64,000 nucleotides of DNA. It comes from Ketobacter sp. MCCC 1A13808 (GTDB lineage Bacteria; Pseudomonadota; Gammaproteobacteria; Pseudomonadales; Ketobacteraceae). Location of the stretch: positions 62,001 to 126,000 of the forward strand of contig NZ_VRKW01000001.1 in the NCBI RefSeq assembly GCF_009746715.1, written 5' to 3'. Every line of letters starts with the position of its first letter. Within the stretch, counting starts at the first letter, position 1. Below, piece by piece: positions 8,225 to 18,985 of the stretch. The notes beneath the pieces are model-generated. The model had not been told where the DNA came from. It saw nothing but the letters and a program-made list of their open reading frames with translations, and ran no database searches. A program made the position numbers and the translations under genes.

Positions 8225-8881
8225 CTAACTATTCGGCAAAAATTCTACATCCAGCATACCGTGCCGAACCGCCAGCAAAGTCAGCTCAACATCACTGTTG
8301 ATACCCAATTTTTCGAATACCCGATAGCGGTAGCTGTTGACCGTCTTGGGACTCAAGAATAACTTGTCGGATATTTCCTGTACCTTCTGACAATTCACGA
8401 TCATGGTCGCAATTTGCAGCTCACGTTCTGATAATTGATCGAATGGAGACGACTCCCCGTCACTGCGGAACGGTTTTAAAGCCAGCTCCTGGGCAACATC
8501 CGGTGAAATATAGCGCTGCCCTGAATGCACTAGGCGGATGGCTTTTACCATTTCATCCATAGCGGCGCCCTTGGTTAAATAGCCCGCAGCGCCAGCCTGA
8601 AGGAAGCGTGAAGGAAACGGCTCTTCACCGCAAGCGGTAACCGCTATGACCCTGACGTCTGCATTCTGTCGTAACAATTTACGCGTGGCTTCCAACCCAC
8701 CGATACCGGGCATTTTCGCATCCATCAACACCACATCGGGCTCCAGGTCACGAATAAACCGCAATGCATCCTCACCACTGGCAGCCTCGCCGACCACTTT
8801 GATACCCGCGATATCCGACAACATTCTGGAAATGCCCGTGCGCACCAAGTCATGATCGTCAACTATATAAACCTTTATCAC
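8225..8881 (-). CDS. gacA: GacA/UvrY/VarA-type response regulator
   Basis: LuxR/NarL-family response regulator of the Gac/Rsm (BarA-UvrY) cascade, which controls small RNAs that titrate RsmA/CsrA. The receiver domain carries the acid pair in VDDHDLVRTG, the phospho-acceptor Asp in VVLMDAKMPG (about residue 54) and the conserved Lys in YLTKGA. The C-terminal HTH is at about residues 150-205 (LSERELQIATMI, LFLSPKTVNSYRYRVFEKL). At 218 aa it closely matches Pseudomonas GacA, and the next gene is uvrC as in Pseudomonas and E. coli. The start codon is GTG. The cognate sensor kinase is not adjacent. Confidence 0.93.
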   Translation of the reverse strand: MIKVYIVDDHDLVRTGISRMLSDIAGIKVVGEAASGEDALRFIRDLEPDVVLMDAKMPGIGGLEATRKLLRQNADVRVIAVTACGEEPFPSRFLQAGAAGYLTKGAAMDEMVKAIRLVHSGQRYISPDVAQELALKPFRSDGESSPFDQLSERELQIATMIVNCQKVQEISDKLFLSPKTVNSYRYRVFEKLGINSDVELTLLAVRHGMLDVEFLPNS

Positions 8882-9218
8882 TCAAAAACCCCGCCAGCAG
8901 ATCCCATCACAATCGCTACCATCAAAGCATTTTAATCTAAAAGCGCCGGACATCCGAATCAAGCACCGAAACTGACTCATTAACCACAATGTGTTAGGGA
9001 ATCAGCGACCTATTACCCATTTATAATACCCATTTCTGCATATTTAAATTAGTGAATAAGTCACACTCAAAACTGCCACAATCGCCACAATACGCGGGTT
9101 TGGCACCTTAGCTAATTAGGCAAAACCAAGCGTGCCCGGGAATCTCAAGCGCCGAAGCCTGATGCAAATAGGATTTGTCTGTGTTTTGTCGCGGCAAAGA
9201 ACCTTGCCTTAGAGAAGA
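8882..9218. other. Intergenic gap, no gene seen
   Basis: About 340 bases between the gacA-type start and tRNA-Ser. I find no coding frame. An AT-rich part around 9020-9060 (TATAATACCC, ATTTAAATTAG) is the most likely place for the regulator's promoter, but no clear -35/-10 pair can be assigned. A short GGCAA/TTGCC inverted repeat at about 9193-9208 might end the tRNA-Ser transcript, though without a T run. Confidence 0.3.
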
Positions 9219-9309
9219 TGGCGGTGGGCCAGGGATTCGAACCCCGGGTAGGCTATTAACCTACGGCGGTTTTCAAGACCGCTGCATTCAACCGCTCTGC
9301 CAGCCCACC
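9219..9309 (-). tRNA. tRNA-Ser(UGA)
   Basis: A 91-nt class II tRNA on the minus strand. The acceptor stem GGTGGGC pairs with GCCCACC, the discriminator is G and CCA is encoded. The anticodon arm GCGGTCTTGAAAACCGC gives anticodon TGA. A long variable arm (GTAGGTTAATAGCCTAC) precedes the T arm with GGTTCGAATCC. A promoter is visible just upstream. Confidence 0.97.
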
Positions 9310-9327
9310 GTTTTTGTGAAGGCGCGT

Positions 9328-9356
9328 ATAATATCCCAAACCTATGATTCTGTGAA
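9328..9356 (-). promoter_or_regulatory. Sigma-70 promoter of tRNA-Ser
   Basis: On the minus strand TTCACA (9351-9356) is followed after exactly 17 bases by TATTAT (9328-9333); each hexamer differs from consensus at one position. The predicted start lies about a dozen bases before the mature 5' end of tRNA-Ser, a normal leader length. Assigned from sequence only. Confidence 0.6.
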
Positions 9357-9487
9357 GAAAAATTTTAAGGTTACTGCATCGATACCAGTGCGGCTCTTTT
9401 CGAACCGTCATCCTATATCAAGTCCTGCTTGATTTCACCTCTGTCAGCCCTATGATGGCAATCAGTAACTTCAACTTGAGCACAACC

Positions 9488-9880
9488 ATGATTTTTTCTT
9501 TACATGTCATTGATGGCCCTTACAGCAAACAAAGCAACCTGTCTGCGTTGCGGTTTTGTGAGGCTGCTTTAATCAAGGGCCACCGGATAAAGCGTGTTTT
9601 TTTCTCCGGCGACGGGGTTCTGAGCGGGACAGACCTGGCGGTTACCCCGCAAGACGAAGTTGACCTCTACAAAGCGTGGCAATCCGTCGCTACTGACCAT
9701 CAGATCGAGCTGGTGGTTTGCGTTTCTGCCTGCTTGCGAAGAGGCGTATTAAACGTTACGGAAGCGGAACGCTACGAAAAGCAAAATCACAATCTGTCAG
9801 ACGCTTTTGTGCTGTCCGGCTTAGGCCAGCTAGTAGAAGCCGGGCTGGAATCGGATCGCCTGATTACGTTTGGCGGTTAG
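9488..9880 (+). CDS. tusD: Sulfurtransferase TusD (DsrE family)
   Basis: With TusB and TusC forms the cytoplasmic complex that takes sulfur from TusA and passes it to TusE for 2-thiouridine synthesis in tRNA. From the ATG at 9488 the protein is 130 aa and begins MIFSLHVIDGPYS, the usual TusD N-terminus. Cys78, in VVCVSACLRRGV, falls at the position of the E. coli active-site Cys. An ATG at 9452 would add 12 unconserved residues. The C-terminal LSDAFVLSGLGQLVEAG is the conserved end. First gene of the tusDCBE operon. Confidence 0.93.
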   Translation: MIFSLHVIDGPYSKQSNLSALRFCEAALIKGHRIKRVFFSGDGVLSGTDLAVTPQDEVDLYKAWQSVATDHQIELVVCVSACLRRGVLNVTEAERYEKQNHNLSDAFVLSGLGQLVEAGLESDRLITFGG

Positions 9881-9920
9881 CACCACTCTATAAACCCATG
9901 ACTATAAGCGGTACACAGGT

Positions 9921-10277
9921 ATGCGTTCCACACTGATCATCAACCAGAAAGCCCCGCATGCCGGTATGGGCACCCGTGAGGCGTTGGATGCGGCATTGGC
10001 AACCGCTGCGTTCGGGGTTAAAACCGGCGTACTGTTTCTTGACGATGGGATTTTCCAGATAATAAAAAATCAGAACACCGATCCCGCTGGCCAGAAAAAT
10101 ACGGCAGCGATATTCAAATCGTTTGCGCTTTACGACATTGACCATATCTTCGTAAGAGCAAAAGATCTGGCCTTGCGGGGTTTGACCGAAGAAGATCTTT
10201 CTGTTGAAGTGCAGTTAGTGGAAGATGACGCCGTATCGGATCTCTTTTGTCAATTTGACAACCTACTGACTTTCTAG
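9921..10277 (+). CDS. tusC: Sulfurtransferase subunit TusC (DsrF family)
   Basis: Second subunit of the TusBCD sulfur-relay heterohexamer. The 118-aa protein has the family opening (LIINQKAPHAGMGTREALDAALA) and the GVLFLDDGIFQI segment typical of DsrF/TusC. It lies 40 bases after tusD and 11 bases before tusB on the same strand. TusC is structural in the known E. coli complex; the active Cys is on TusD. Confidence 0.92.
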   Translation: MRSTLIINQKAPHAGMGTREALDAALATAAFGVKTGVLFLDDGIFQIIKNQNTDPAGQKNTAAIFKSFALYDIDHIFVRAKDLALRGLTEEDLSVEVQLVEDDAVSDLFCQFDNLLTF

Positions 10278-10288
10278 GCACTCCAATT

Positions 10289-10579
10289 ATGATTTTGCAT
10301 ATCGTTAATCAGTCTCCATTCAGCAATAGGTCCCTGCAACGCTGCCTCGACCTGATGAAGTCTGACGATTCCTTAATTTTAATCGGCGATGCGGTATTGT
10401 TGCTATCGAACCCCTCTGTCGCAACAGGTTTACCGGATCGGAAGCGCTGCTTCGCATTGATACCCGACATCGAAGCCCGGGGCATGCAAAATAAATCGGA
10501 TAGCCTGGTCAACCCGGTGCATTACGACGGTTTCGTTGATCTGGTGGAACAGCATCACAAAACATTGAGCTGGCTATAG
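10289..10579 (+). CDS. tusB: Sulfurtransferase subunit TusB (DsrH family)
   Basis: Smallest subunit of the TusBCD complex, 96 aa. MILHIVNQSPFSNRSLQRC and DSLILIGDAVLLL are typical of DsrH/TusB. Its TAG stop shares its last base with the GTG start of tusE (TAGTG), which suggests translational coupling. Confidence 0.92.
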   Translation: MILHIVNQSPFSNRSLQRCLDLMKSDDSLILIGDAVLLLSNPSVATGLPDRKRCFALIPDIEARGMQNKSDSLVNPVHYDGFVDLVEQHHKTLSWL

Positions 10580-10920
10580 TGCCTAGCCCTACCCTGGACT
10601 TGAATGGTCATGCGGTTGCGCTGACTAAAGAGGGCTATCTGCAAAATCCCGGCGACTGGAGTGAAGCCGCTGCGTCTGCGCTAGCCGCCTCCGTTGACAT
10701 TGAATTGTCGGAATCCCACTGGGAAATTATTGCTTTACTGCGCCGGTTTCACCAGGAATTTGAGCATTCTCCTGCAATGCGGATATTGGTAAAGTATGTA
10801 AAACAACATCTTGGAGACGAGAAAGGCAACAGCATCTATCTCCTGCAACTTTTCCCAGGGAGCCCTGCGAAACTGGCTGCCAAAATCGCCGGGTTGCCAA
10901 GGCCCACCCATTGTTTGTAG
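10579..10920 (+). CDS. tusE: Sulfur carrier TusE (DsrC family)
   Basis: Accepts a persulfide from TusBCD and delivers it to MnmA, which is also encoded in this window. The 113-aa protein has the DsrC-family WSEAAASALAASVDIELSE and WEIIALLRRFH segments. It ends in the flexible arm GLPRPTHCL, where the penultimate Cys112 is the carrier residue. Only that Cys is present in the arm, as in TusE; dissimilatory DsrC has two. The GTG start overlaps the tusB stop by one base. Confidence 0.93.
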   Translation: MPSPTLDLNGHAVALTKEGYLQNPGDWSEAAASALAASVDIELSESHWEIIALLRRFHQEFEHSPAMRILVKYVKQHLGDEKGNSIYLLQLFPGSPAKLAAKIAGLPRPTHCL

Positions 10921-10942
10921 CCGACCCCGAAGGTTTGACAGT

Positions 10943-11947
10943 ATGAAAACCAGCATTCCTCCCAGACATGAACACCCTTTTGCACAGTTCGTTCGAATAC
11001 TAGGCAAGGGCAAAAATGGCACACGCTCATTAACAGAAGATGAAGCCCTTCAGTCCATGAAAATGATCATGAATGGCGAAGTCGAAGACGTGCAGCTGGG
11101 AGCATTTCTGATGCTGCTCAGGGTTAAGGAAGAAAGCCCTGAAGAGTTACTGGGGTTTGTACAAGCAGTACGTGAGTCTATTCACGCGCCAGAGTCTTTG
11201 AACATCGATTTGGATTGGTCGTCCTATGCGGGCAAACGCCGCCACCTGCCATGGTACTTACTGAGTATATTTTTGCTGGCAGAAACCGGCGAAAAAGTTT
11301 TTGTGCACGGAGCATCAGGACATACCATCGATCGTTTATATACAGAAGATGTATTAAGAGAGCTGGGCTTGCCGATCGCGGAAAATTGGCATGATTGCCA
11401 GCAACAAGTAAATAGCCAGGGATTCACTTATTTTCCCTTACGCAACCTATCCCCACGGCTGCATCAGATAATCGAACTACGAAACACACTGGGTTTGCGT
11501 TCCCCGGTACACACTCTTTCGCGCTTACTCAATCCGTGCAATGCCCGCTGTATTATCCAGGGGATATTCCACCCTGGTTACCGCCCGGTTCACCAATTAG
11601 CCGCACAGGCTCTCGGCTACGAGCGTGTGGATGTGATAAAAGGAGAAGCCGGGGAAATCGAGCGTAACCCGGATATACCCTGTCTTGTGCAATCGGTTCG
11701 AAATGGGGAAGTACAGGATAAAACCTGGCCGGCACTATTCAATAAACGTCACGTGAAGGAAACGGATTTCACCATAGGTAATCTGGTTTCATTGTGGCGC
11801 GGCCAAAGTGAACATGAATATGGAGAAGCATCGGTGATCGGCACCTGTGCTATTGCCTTCACCTTGCTGGGTAAAGCCGAGAGCCCGCCTCAAGCAGAAG
11901 AGATGGCCCGGGATGTTTGGTCGCAGCGGAATAAAAGCTTCTTATAA
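10943..11947 (+). CDS. ybiB: YbiB-type glycosyltransferase family 3 protein (TrpD2)
   Basis: A 334-aa homologue of E. coli YbiB, a structural relative of anthranilate phosphoribosyltransferase (TrpD) reported to bind nucleic acid and lacking known TrpD activity. The helical N-terminal domain (LGKGKNGTRSLTEDEA, GEVEDVQLGAFLMLLRVK) is followed by the Glycos_transf_3 fold (GASGHTIDRLYTEDVLRELG, IFHPGYRPVHQLAAQALGY, KGEAGEIERNP). The frame is open further upstream, but the ATG at 10943, 22 bases after the tusE stop, matches the family start. Cotranscription with tusDCBE is likely, as in Pseudomonas. The molecular role is unknown. Confidence 0.88.
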   Translation: MKTSIPPRHEHPFAQFVRILGKGKNGTRSLTEDEALQSMKMIMNGEVEDVQLGAFLMLLRVKEESPEELLGFVQAVRESIHAPESLNIDLDWSSYAGKRRHLPWYLLSIFLLAETGEKVFVHGASGHTIDRLYTEDVLRELGLPIAENWHDCQQQVNSQGFTYFPLRNLSPRLHQIIELRNTLGLRSPVHTLSRLLNPCNARCIIQGIFHPGYRPVHQLAAQALGYERVDVIKGEAGEIERNPDIPCLVQSVRNGEVQDKTWPALFNKRHVKETDFTIGNLVSLWRGQSEHEYGEASVIGTCAIAFTLLGKAESPPQAEEMARDVWSQRNKSFL

Positions 11948-11948
11948 A

Positions 11949-11985
11949 ACGGGGAGAGATCGCTGTGTTAACCCTCTCCACCCGT
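11949..11985. terminator. Hairpin between convergent ybiB and the chemoreceptor gene
   Basis: Inverted repeat ACGGG..GGAGAG / CTCTCC..CCCGT with a loop of about 15 bases, between two convergent stops. There is no T run on either side, so it may stall polymerase or protect 3' ends without being a classical intrinsic terminator. Confidence 0.35.
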
Positions 11986-12004
11986 CGCTTATTCTGGAAG
12001 TAAA

Positions 12005-13624
12005 CTAAACCTTGAACTGACGAGCCACAGAATCCAATCGGTTAGTAACGTTCTGCAATTGCTCTGTGGAGGAAGCCACTTTAGAAGAACCTTCAGCCGC
12101 TTTATTCGCAGATTGGCTAATCTCATCAATTGCATGCTGAATAAATTGCGAGGTTTGTTGCTGTTCCTCTGTCGCGGATGCAATCTGCGTGTTCATCACG
12201 TTAATTTCTTCCACCCGACTGGTTATCGCTTCCAGGGAGTTACCTGCATCCCCGGCTTTCGACACGCTCTGTTCAGCTTTTGACTGGCCGGCGGCCATCA
12301 CTTCGGAAATAACCCGGGCTGTTTTTTGAAGCTGGTCTATAACTCCGTGAATCTCTTCCGTTGATTCTTGTGTGCGGGAAGCCAGCGTCCGCACTTCATC
12401 TGCCACCACAGCAAAACCGCGCCCGTGCTCGCCAGCGCGAGCAGCCTCAATAGCGGCATTCAGCGCCAATAAATTGGTCTGTGACGCTATGCCTTGAATA
12501 ACATCCAATATAGCGCCCACATTCTCAGAATCCGATTCCAACTGACCGATGGTTTTGCCGGCTTTTGCTACTTCACGAGCAAGATCATTGATGGTGCTTA
12601 TGGTGTCTTTAACGATGCTGTGACCGGTCTGGGCTTGTTCATTTGCATAAGAAGCCGCTTCGGCTGCATTCGATGTATTTGCCGCGTTCTCGCTTAAACT
12701 CTCGAACATTTCATTCATTGAACGGTTAACGCTAACCGTGGCTTCCAACTGACCACTTGATACCAATTCGCTTTCATGCGCCAGAGAAGTTAGCTCATTA
12801 CTGGTTTTCTTAAGGGGCTCAATGCTATCGACAACGTCTTTAATAATCGCCTGCAGCTTCTCCACAAACGAATTAAACCAATAGACAAGTTCCCCGATCT
12901 CATCTTGCGAGGTCTGGTGAATGCGTTTGGTCAGGTCACCTTCCCCACTTGCGATGTCCTTCAAAGAATTCACAATCCGTGACAGGTTACCGGTAACGGT
13001 GGAGGTGACGTACAGAGCGACCATGATAAGAATTACCGTGATAACAACCGCAACTCCAACGCCCACTTTCAGGGCTTCATTTGCTAAAGAGATAGAATCC
13101 GAAATGTTGGACGCAAACAATTTATGGCTTCCATCGCGGAAGAGTTGTAACTCCTGCTTGACCACTCTCTGGCGCTCGGTCATCTCGGAGGCACGCTCGT
13201 TCAGCTTCGAAAAGTCGATATCCCCGGAAATCATGCCCTGAGAAAGTCCGCGTGCTGCAGAATAATAACTGTCAAAATCCGCGCGCAGCTTTTCTACTTC
13301 CGATTTACGGCTAGGTTCAAGGCTATGGATCTTGTCCAGCAGATTGCGCATCTTCGCTGCAGTTTCGTCCGCAGCAACGACCATATCCTGTTCTCCGGCG
13401 CTTACCGCAGAGTTGAGCGTCTCTGCCGTGGCATCCAATACCACCAGGACAGTGTTGGCCAATTCCAGTATTGGATAATACTGATCACGCACCGATTCAA
13501 GCCGACTACTGGTATCGGAATTAACGGAATAATTAAACGCTAAGCTAATCGCAAACCCCAGAATTCCGACCAAGGGAATAAACATCAGCTTATTCCTAAT
13601 GGAGATTCTATTGAACCAACTCAT
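12005..13624 (-). CDS. Methyl-accepting chemotaxis protein
   Basis: A 539-aa transmembrane chemoreceptor. Order: first membrane helix ([18 protein letters not shown], about residues 10-27), a periplasmic helical sensor domain (about 30-180), second membrane helix ([18 protein letters not shown]), HAMP domain, then the cytoplasmic signalling coiled coil. The hairpin tip is [34 protein letters not shown], split here as the CheA/CheW-contact motif. The ATG at 13624 is chosen because GGGAG precedes it by 8 bases; a GTG at 13639 is the alternative. No chemotaxis genes are adjacent and the ligand is unknown. Confidence 0.93.
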   Translation of the reverse strand: MSWFNRISIRNKLMFIPLVGILGFAISLAFNYSVNSDTSSRLESVRDQYYPILELANTVLVVLDATAETLNSAVSAGEQDMVVAADETAAKMRNLLDKIHSLEPSRKSEVEKLRADFDSYYSAARGLSQGMISGDIDFSKLNERASEMTERQRVVKQELQLFRDGSHKLFASNISDSISLANEALKVGVGVAVVITVILIMVALYVTSTVTGNLSRIVNSLKDIASGEGDLTKRIHQTSQDEIGELVYWFNSFVEKLQAIIKDVVDSIEPLKKTSNELTSLAHESELVSSGQLEATVSVNRSMNEMFESLSENAANTSNAAEAASYANEQAQTGHSIVKDTISTINDLAREVAKAGKTIGQLESDSENVGAILDVIQGIASQTNLLALNAAIEAARAGEHGRGFAVVADEVRTLASRTQESTEEIHGVIDQLQKTARVISEVMAAGQSKAEQSVSKAGDAGNSLEAITSRVEEINVMNTQIASATEEQQQTSQFIQHAIDEISQSANKAAEGSSKVASSTEQLQNVTNRLDSVARQFKV

Positions 13625-13732
13625 CCAGACAACTCCCACGAATTTTACAAAACCTTCTTTATTTCAGAGTAGTCGATGGTTGCAATTTGGAAAGTAAACA
13701 GATTATTTTTGGATCAGCTTGATTTTTATACG

Positions 13733-15130
13733 TTAATCAACAGTTGAAGGGTCAAACCAGGAAAGACGCTCCCTCAACTTAACAACCGACCCGACAATGA
13801 TCAGCGTCGGGGGCTTAACCTCTTGATCTTCAATGTCTTTCGCCATGTTTTCTAATGTGGAAGTCCATACTTTCTGATGGCGAGTGGTTCCCTGCTGAAC
13901 CAACGCAATGGGCGTTTCCGGGGATAGACCGTGCTCAACCAGCTTGGCACATATTACTGGTAATCCGAGTAAGCCCATATAAAAGACAAGTGTCTGTCGC
14001 TCCTTGGCCAGGGTCTCCCAATCCAGGTTCAGGCTACCGTCCTGTAAATGGCCCGTTATAAATCGAACCGATTGTGCATGATCGCGATGTGTCAGGGGGA
14101 TGCCTGCGTAGCTGGCACAACCTGACGCCGCCGTGATACCCGGTACTACCTGGAAGTGAATGCCTTCCTGAAATAAACGGTCAATCTCTTCTCCGCCTCG
14201 ACCGAAAATAAAGGGGTCTCCGCCTTTCAGACGGCAAACTCTGCGGCCGTCTTTAGCCAGTTTTACTAAATATTCATTTATCTGATCCTGTGGTACCGCG
14301 TGTTCACTGCGGGCTTTACCCACATAGATGCGCTCGGCATCCCGCCTGACCAGGTCCAGAATTTCCGGACTCACCAGTCGATCAAATAAAACCACATCCG
14401 CTTGCTGCATCAACCGTAACGCCCGGAAGGTAAGCAAATCCGGATCACCAGGGCCGGCGCCGACCAGATAAACTTCGCCGCAGGGATGCAGATTGAGGTC
14501 TGAATTGAATTGCTGCTCTAACAGTGCTTCTGCGTCCTTTTCTTTGCCTGCAAAAACAAACTCAGCAATCGGTCCATCCAACACTTGTTCCCAAAAATCG
14601 CGGCGTTGGTTTACATCACTGAAACGCGCTTTGGCTTTGTCACGGAACCGCCCGACGAAATGAGCCAACCGGCCATAGCTGGCCGGAATCGTTGATTCCA
14701 ACTTGGCCCGGATCATCCGCGCCAGGACCGGTGATTGGCCACCACTGGAAACCCCGATAACAATGGGGGAGCGGTCAATGATAGAGGGAAGAATAAAAGT
14801 ACATAGCTCAGGATTGTCCACAACATTAACCGGAATGTTGGCGGCCCGCGCTTGCTCAGAAACCTGCTGGTTTAAACCGCTATCATCGGTAGCGGCTATA
14901 ACCAGCACCATGTTATCCAAATCACTTTGCTGGTACGAACGCAGATAACGCTCGGTTTTAGGGTCATCATCGAGCACAGCGTCCATGGATGGGCTGATAC
15001 GCGGAGCGACTACCCGCACATGGGCACCGGCTCGCTGCAGCATTGAAGCTTTACGGGTCGCTATTTCGCCACCGCCCACGACCAAGCATTGCTTCCCGGT
15101 TAACTTGTAAAAAAGAGGTAGATAATCCAC
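13733..15130 (-). CDS. cysG: Siroheme synthase CysG (trifunctional)
   Basis: Converts uroporphyrinogen III to siroheme for sulfite and nitrite reductases. The N-terminal half (residues 1-215) is the NAD-dependent dehydrogenase/ferrochelatase, with [16 protein letters not shown] and [14 protein letters not shown]. The C-terminal half is the SAM uroporphyrinogen methyltransferase, with [18 protein letters not shown] and [16 protein letters not shown]. The GTG at 15130 gives the family N-terminus (V/M-D-Y-L-P-L-F) and 465 aa, and AGGA of the serS end acts as its ribosome site. The start is 5 bases after the serS stop, so coupling is likely. Confidence 0.94.
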   Translation of the reverse strand: MDYLPLFYKLTGKQCLVVGGGEIATRKASMLQRAGAHVRVVAPRISPSMDAVLDDDPKTERYLRSYQQSDLDNMVLVIAATDDSGLNQQVSEQARAANIPVNVVDNPELCTFILPSIIDRSPIVIGVSSGGQSPVLARMIRAKLESTIPASYGRLAHFVGRFRDKAKARFSDVNQRRDFWEQVLDGPIAEFVFAGKEKDAEALLEQQFNSDLNLHPCGEVYLVGAGPGDPDLLTFRALRLMQQADVVLFDRLVSPEILDLVRRDAERIYVGKARSEHAVPQDQINEYLVKLAKDGRRVCRLKGGDPFIFGRGGEEIDRLFQEGIHFQVVPGITAASGCASYAGIPLTHRDHAQSVRFITGHLQDGSLNLDWETLAKERQTLVFYMGLLGLPVICAKLVEHGLSPETPIALVQQGTTRHQKVWTSTLENMAKDIEDQEVKPPTLIIVGSVVKLRERLSWFDPSTVD

Positions 15131-15135
15131 AGCAC

Positions 15136-16428
<1,293 letters not shown>

Positions 16429-16517
16429 TTAACTCGCTTGTATCTGAGATTGAGAATTTCGCCGTATTGTAACCGAATTAATCACCGGAAACTGCACTTA
16501 GACCTCAGCTATTCCTT

Positions 16518-16901
16518 TTAGAACAGGATCCGGGCCAGGACAACCCCAAGCCATACTCCGGCAAAACACAACACACAGCTCACCAGGACATTAATACCAG
16601 CCATCGCCATCTGGCCTTCTTCCAGCAGACGCACCGTTTCAAATGAAAATGTGGAAAAGGTAGTAAACGCACCCAGAAAACCGACCAATATCAGCAATCG
16701 CATTGGTTCTCTGAGATCCGCTGCCGAAAATATCACAATAGACAAGACGCCGAACAGAAACGACCCAAGCACATTTACCCCAAACGTACCCAACGGAAAA
16801 TGACTGGTATTGAGCTGGTTAAGCCAGGATGACATCCAGAACCGACTACAGGCGCCCAACGCACCCCCCAAAGCGACCCAACAGAATTGTACCCAGTTCA
16901 T
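16518..16901 (-). CDS. crcB: Fluoride exporter CrcB/Fluc
   Basis: A 127-aa inner-membrane protein with four helices that dimerises into a fluoride channel. Family motifs are present: GGALGACSRFW near the N-terminus, GTFGVNVLGSFLFG and the phenylalanine-rich pore block GFLGAFTTFSTFSFE. The ATG at 16901 is preferred because a GGGGG run lies 7 bases before it; an ATG at 16922 would add seven residues. It starts about 28 bases after the rarA stop. No fluoride riboswitch can precede it in that short space. Confidence 0.93.
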   Translation of the reverse strand: MNWVQFCWVALGGALGACSRFWMSSWLNQLNTSHFPLGTFGVNVLGSFLFGVLSIVIFSAADLREPMRLLILVGFLGAFTTFSTFSFETVRLLEEGQMAMAGINVLVSCVLCFAGVWLGVVLARILF

Positions 16902-16928
16902 TGCTTTGCCCCCTGTTAACATGCTTAT

Positions 16929-18269
16929 TTAGCCGGGTTTGCTTTGATATCGCTTCCAACTGCTACGTTTGTCGAGTTCTTTAAGGTACGTGAGTTTTTC
17001 GCCGATTTTTATCTCCAGGCCTCGAGATACCGGCTGATACCAAACCGAGTTCTGGTGTATTTCTGGTAGATAGTTTTCGCCCGCAGCGTAAGCATCCGGA
17101 TAATCATGGGCGTAACGGTAGTCAGCGCCATATCCCTGCTGTTCCATTAATTTAGTGGGGGCGTTACGCAAATGCAACGGCACCTCATGACTGGGTTCTT
17201 CCCGTATCTGACGCCGCAGTTGTTTAAACGCGGTATAAACAGCGTTGCTTTTCGGTGCAGACGCCATGTATGCCACCGCCTGAGCTATGGCAAGTTCGCC
17301 TTCCGGGCTGCCCAGGCGGGTCTGTACATCCCAGGCACTGAGTGCAATCTGCAGCGCACGGGGGTCGGCATTGCCAATATCCTCGCTCGCCATACGAACA
17401 ACCCTTCGTGCTATATACAAAGGGTCGCAGCCTCCATCCAGCATACGGGCAAACCAATATAAAGCACCGTCCGGGGATGACCCCCTGACCGCTTTATGCA
17501 ACGCGGAGATCTGGTCATAAAAAGCTTCACCGCCTTTGTCAAACCGCCGCACGTCCGAAGTCAGTGCCTGATTCACTACCGCATCGGATACCCGATCGAC
17601 AGAATCCGCCTTCGCTAACTCGACACTGATTTCCAACAAATTGAGTGCACGGCGTGCGTCGCCATCGGCCGAACGGGCAATTTTGAGTAGTACATCAGGG
17701 TCAGCGGAAACAGACTCGTCTCCCAATCCGCGCTGCTTATCATTTAACGCCTGCGCCAGCAATTTTTGCAACGAGTCTGCCGGGATACTTTTAAGCACAT
17801 ACACACGGGCGCGTGAAAGCAGAGCGTTATTTAATTCAAAGGACGGGTTTTCAGTAGTAGCACCGATGAAAATAAAGGTTCCATCTTCGATATAAGGTAG
17901 AAAGGCATCCTGCTGAGATTTATTAAAGCGGTGCACCTCATCGACGAACAGTAAGGTTTTGCGCCCATAGCGTTGCTGCTCTTTTGCTTGATCTATCGCT
18001 GCACGTATTTCTTTAACACCACTCAAAACTGCGGATACTGTTAAAAACTGCGCCTCGACATAACTGGCAAGAATCATTGCCAGGGTAGTCTTGCCAACAC
18101 CGGGAGGCCCCCACAGGATCATCGAATGCACATGCCCTGCTTCAATGGATTTACGCAAAGGCTGCCCTTCGCCAAACAAATGCTCCTGACCCACATAGTC
18201 ATCCAGGGTAGTCGGTCGCATACGGGCTGCCAAGGGCTGCCATTTTTGTTCTTCCTCAAACAAACCCAT
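16929..18269 (-). CDS. rarA: Replication-associated recombination protein A (RarA/MgsA)
   Basis: AAA+ ATPase that acts at stalled replication forks with SSB and RecA; homologue of eukaryotic WRNIP1. The 446-aa protein has QEHLFGEGQPLRKSIEAGHVHS, Walker A GPPGVGKTTLA, Walker B LLFVDEVHRFNKSQQD, sensor 1 GATTENPSFELN and the arginine-finger region LLSRARVYVL. The MgsA C-terminal tetramerisation domain follows (ARMLDGGCDPLYIARRVVR). It starts 14 bases after the lolA stop. Confidence 0.95.
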   Translation of the reverse strand: MGLFEEEQKWQPLAARMRPTTLDDYVGQEHLFGEGQPLRKSIEAGHVHSMILWGPPGVGKTTLAMILASYVEAQFLTVSAVLSGVKEIRAAIDQAKEQQRYGRKTLLFVDEVHRFNKSQQDAFLPYIEDGTFIFIGATTENPSFELNNALLSRARVYVLKSIPADSLQKLLAQALNDKQRGLGDESVSADPDVLLKIARSADGDARRALNLLEISVELAKADSVDRVSDAVVNQALTSDVRRFDKGGEAFYDQISALHKAVRGSSPDGALYWFARMLDGGCDPLYIARRVVRMASEDIGNADPRALQIALSAWDVQTRLGSPEGELAIAQAVAYMASAPKSNAVYTAFKQLRRQIREEPSHEVPLHLRNAPTKLMEQQGYGADYRYAHDYPDAYAAGENYLPEIHQNSVWYQPVSRGLEIKIGEKLTYLKELDKRSSWKRYQSKPG

Positions 18270-18283
18270 GGACGGAACTACCT

Positions 18284-18952
18284 CTAGCCTTCTTCGATAA
18301 CGTCAACAGAATCATCCAGATCCAGCTCAAAGGTCTGCGCATCAATGGGTTGGTTTTTCTGTTTTGTCTTGAATTCTATGCGCGTGGTTTGTCCGAGGCT
18401 GTCTTCCAGATACATGTCCCTGAGATCCTTTTTATAGAAGTGCACCCTGAGTAACTCGAACATCGCGTCTTTATTTTTGGGGCGTAAGTCAAAGCGCCAC
18501 TCATCGGTATCATCAAAATGATACGCACTTACGGTAAAATTTTCGCTGATTTTGGCAGGGTCACCACTTAACAACAATGCCGGTGTATTTCCAACCTGCC
18601 TGTCCAGGGTCTTTTTGGTCGCCTGCTCAAGATCCTCATCAAATATCCATAAAACAGAACCATCAGAGACTATTGTCTGCGGATAGGGTTCAGCGGTATC
18701 CCAGCGAAATTGGCCCGGCCGCTGAACCCACATCTCCCCCGTCACATTCTGCAGCGCGTTCTGCTTGGCATCCATGACCCATTGTTCAAAAGAAGCCTGC
18801 ATTGATTGTATCCCATTCAGAAATTCAATCAGCTTCGGGGTGGCTTTCTCTGGTGAAATATCCGCTGCTTGCGCCGTTGCAACGGTCAACCAAGACAAAA
18901 ACAAACTGAACACTACGGGTTGTAACAAGCGCAAAAAGAAATTGGTTTGCAT
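18284..18952 (-). CDS. lolA: Outer-membrane lipoprotein carrier protein LolA
   Basis: Periplasmic chaperone that receives lipoproteins from LolCDE and hands them to LolB. A Sec signal peptide covers about residues 1-29 (VVFSLFLSWLTVATAQAA). Family blocks MQASFEQWV, GEMWVQRPGQFRWDTAEPYPQ and IVSDGSVLWIFDEDLEQ are present; 222 aa is usual. It lies 33 bases after the ftsK stop, as in E. coli and Pseudomonas. Confidence 0.94.
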   Translation of the reverse strand: MQTNFFLRLLQPVVFSLFLSWLTVATAQAADISPEKATPKLIEFLNGIQSMQASFEQWVMDAKQNALQNVTGEMWVQRPGQFRWDTAEPYPQTIVSDGSVLWIFDEDLEQATKKTLDRQVGNTPALLLSGDPAKISENFTVSAYHFDDTDEWRFDLRPKNKDAMFELLRVHFYKKDLRDMYLEDSLGQTTRIEFKTKQKNQPIDAQTFELDLDDSVDVIEEG

Positions 18953-18985
18953 TAGTAAATTTCCATTCTGATAATTTATCCGGGT

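Noticed and set aside
9175-9432. Short plus-strand frame across tRNA-Ser
   Set aside because: Runs through the tRNA gene and its promoter.
16902-16928. Fluoride riboswitch upstream of crcB
   Set aside because: Only about 28 bases separate rarA and crcB, too few for the aptamer.
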